A stretch of 64,000 bases of DNA from Actibacterium sp. XHP0104. GTDB taxonomy: Bacteria > Pseudomonadota > Alphaproteobacteria > Rhodobacterales > Rhodobacteraceae. The position numbers were made by a program, and so were the translations under genes. The stretch covers positions 310,001 through 374,000 of the forward strand of contig NZ_JAOWLE010000001.1 in assembly GCF_025751515.1 (NCBI RefSeq). Reading direction: 5' to 3'. Shown piece after piece: positions 62,820 to 64,000 of the stretch; the first letter of the stretch is position 1, and every line of letters begins with the position of its first letter. A model generated the notes under the pieces. That model searched no databases. It saw only the letters and a program-made list of their open reading frames with translations, and was not told the DNA's origin.

Positions 62820-63395
62820 ATGCGTATCACCCCCGTTTGCTTGATGGCCGCGATGGCCGCCCTGCCGGCCGTGGCTGAACCGGTGGATGGCAAGGCCGCC
62901 AAGGCGGCGCTGTTCAAGCCCGCCCCGGCAGAGGCGGTTTTGGTGCCTCAGGATGTGCTGGACGAAAAAGAGGGGCAGATCGCGGTGCAGGTGGCCGGGC
63001 AACAGCCCTATTACGGTGCCATGGCGGTGGCGCCCGAAGACGGGTTGCTGAGCGATGCGACGGTTGCCGCGACCAACTATCACGACGTGGATGCCGCCCG
63101 CGAGGCGGCGCTAGAGGGTTGCAATGCGCGGCGAAAAGGGGCCGCGGCCTGTGTGATCGTGGCCGAAATCCGCCCCATGGGTCATGAGGCGCGGCCGCTG
63201 CAATTGTCGTCCGCCGCGACCGAGGCGTTCCACGGCTATTATCGCAAGCAGCGCGGTGCCAAGGCGATGGCGATCTCGCTGTCGACGGGCAAATGGGCCG
63301 TGGCCACGGGCGAGGGGGCCGAGGCCCAGGCGCTGGCCGATTGCGCGCTGGCCGCCCGTGCCGAGGACTGTTTGGTGGCGATTCTGGACGACTGA
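62820..63395 (+). CDS. Secreted DUF4189-like protein upstream of hemA
   Basis: A 191-residue protein with a Sec signal (ITPVCLMAAMAALPAVAEP). Two segments resemble DUF4189 repeats: AAREAALEGCNARRKGAAACVIVAE, shown in part, and GKWAVATGEGAEAQALADCALAARAEDC. In each, paired cysteines probably form a disulfide in the periplasm. From memory, relatives upstream of hemA in other Rhodobacterales carry the misleading name 5-aminolevulic acid synthase; this is not an ALAS. The ribosome site is GGAGG. Function unknown. Confidence 0.7.
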   Translation: MRITPVCLMAAMAALPAVAEPVDGKAAKAALFKPAPAEAVLVPQDVLDEKEGQIAVQVAGQQPYYGAMAVAPEDGLLSDATVAATNYHDVDAAREAALEGCNARRKGAAACVIVAEIRPMGHEARPLQLSSAATEAFHGYYRKQRGAKAMAISLSTGKWAVATGEGAEAQALADCALAARAEDCLVAILDD

Positions 63396-63734
63396 GAGGT
63401 GTGGAATTTGACCGAAATCAAAGTGGCGCGGGCGGGCTGCGCCTAAAGCAAAAGGGCAAGGCCCGCATTGGTTGAAATTCAGGACGCAGGGGCGCGACAA
63501 AAACGCGCGAACAGTTTTTGTTTTCTGAATGTGAAAAATGTGCATAAAGGACATGCCTTAGGGCGACGGGAGGGCTTTTGCACAGATCAGGTGGTCTAAA
63601 GGCTGCTTTGTGGCCAGACCAAGCCTTGCCGCAACGGGGTGAGGGGGGTAAACCGTTTTGGTCCCCGCGCCCATGTCGGTGCGATGCTCTGGCACGGCCC
63701 GTTCGGGCCGGACGCAGAATGAAGGAGAGATAGA
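63396..63734 (+). promoter_or_regulatory. hemA promoter region with FNR box
   Basis: This 339-base gap has no gene. TTGACCGAAATCAA (63408-63421) is an FNR/FnrL-type box, the same half-sites as at 37370. Regulation of hemA by FnrL and PrrA is known in Rhodobacter sphaeroides. A purine-rich GAAGGAGAG ribosome site precedes the GTG start. Nothing else is evident in the gap. Confidence 0.65.
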
Positions 63735-64000
63735 GTGGATTATACCGCTGGTTTGGACAAAGCCCTGAACAGCCTTCACGAGGAAGGCCGCTATCGCACC
63801 TTTATCGATATCGAGCGTCGCAAGGGCAATTTCCCCCATGCGGTCTGGAAACGCCCTGACGGCACCGAACAGGACATCACCGTCTGGTGCGGCAATGACT
63901 ATCTGGGCATGGGCCAGCACCCCGCCGTTCTGGCCGCCATGCACGAGGCCATCGACGCCACCGGCGCCGGCTCGGGCGGCACGCGCAACATTTCGGGCAC
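63735..64000 (+). CDS. hemA: 5-aminolevulinate synthase, 3' partial
   Basis: PLP enzyme condensing glycine and succinyl-CoA, first step of tetrapyrrole synthesis in alphaproteobacteria. The window covers the first 88 residues: MDYTAGLDKALNSLHEEGRY with GTG start, then FIDIERRKGNFPHA, VWCGNDYLGMGQHP and GAGSGGTRNISG, the last being the substrate-contact segment. The gene runs off the window end. The FNR box upstream fits oxygen-controlled heme or bacteriochlorophyll supply. Confidence 0.97.
   Translation, partial: MDYTAGLDKALNSLHEEGRYRTFIDIERRKGNFPHAVWKRPDGTEQDITVWCGNDYLGMGQHPAVLAAMHEAIDATGAGSGGTRNISG

Overview
The window reads as chromosomal DNA of a Rhodobacterales alphaproteobacterium (Roseobacter group / Paracoccaceae-like). 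This rests on high GC with strong GC3 bias, an ALAS-type hemA (Shemin pathway), a C4-dicarboxylate TRAP transporter with its two-component system, a BCCT carrier, a urease operon, FnrL-type TTGAC-N4-ATCAA boxes and the usual order surE-pcm-nlpD / tatB-tatC. No genus is claimed. No phage, insertion sequence, CRISPR array or rRNA is seen.

Layout. 1-10 kb: Tat translocase (tatB partial, tatC), a DUF815 ATPase, a degenerate M23/LysM envelope lipoprotein, pcm, surE, an SDR, a histidine phosphatase, purF, cvpA, radA. 10.1-18 kb: a LysR regulator divergent from a catabolic operon of aldehyde dehydrogenase, atypical M19 dipeptidase, BCCT carrier, a 558-residue unknown, DUF3726 and RidA, probably for a betaine-like compound. 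18-25.6 kb (minus strand): pqiA, an AT-rich DUF2971 gene, Mla-type ABC genes, alr, dnaB, pyrE, pyrC. 25.7-33 kb: urease operon ureDABCEFG, interrupted by a 57-residue His-rich membrane protein, two phasin-like genes and small DUF1127-type genes. 33-40 kb: an alpha/beta-hydrolase-like protein, a MacAB-type exporter, a candidate FNR-controlled small RNA, infC with a non-ATG start, an Ala-rich membrane-anchored protein and fpr. 40-47 kb: an Lrp/AsnC regulator and dctB-dctD-dctP-dctQ-dctM. 47-56.5 kb: tpiA, erpA-like, glpQ-like, SUF assembly protein, a fused RimB-RimK, tgt, lon with a heat-shock promoter, an HU-like protein. 56.5-64 kb: tRNA-Val with a low-GC patch beside it, adenine deaminase, pirin, two tandem tRNA-Asp genes, an M20 peptidase, a DUF4189-like secreted protein and the start of hemA behind an FNR box.

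The most interesting signals are: (1) a structured intergenic RNA candidate at about 37.42-37.62 kb, with an FNR box upstream, several hairpins carrying CCUCC (anti-Shine-Dalgarno) sequence and a strong terminator; (2) the BCCT/M19/DUF3726/RidA operon, with a dipeptidase lacking most family metal ligands; (3) a DctD-like regulator lacking the sigma54-contacting GAFTGA loop and the Walker A lysine, next to a paired operator and no sigma54 promoter; (4) two DUF1127-type genes with the same 36-nt leader that can fold over the ribosome binding site; (5) the RimB-RimK fusion; and (6) non-urease genes embedded in the urease operon.
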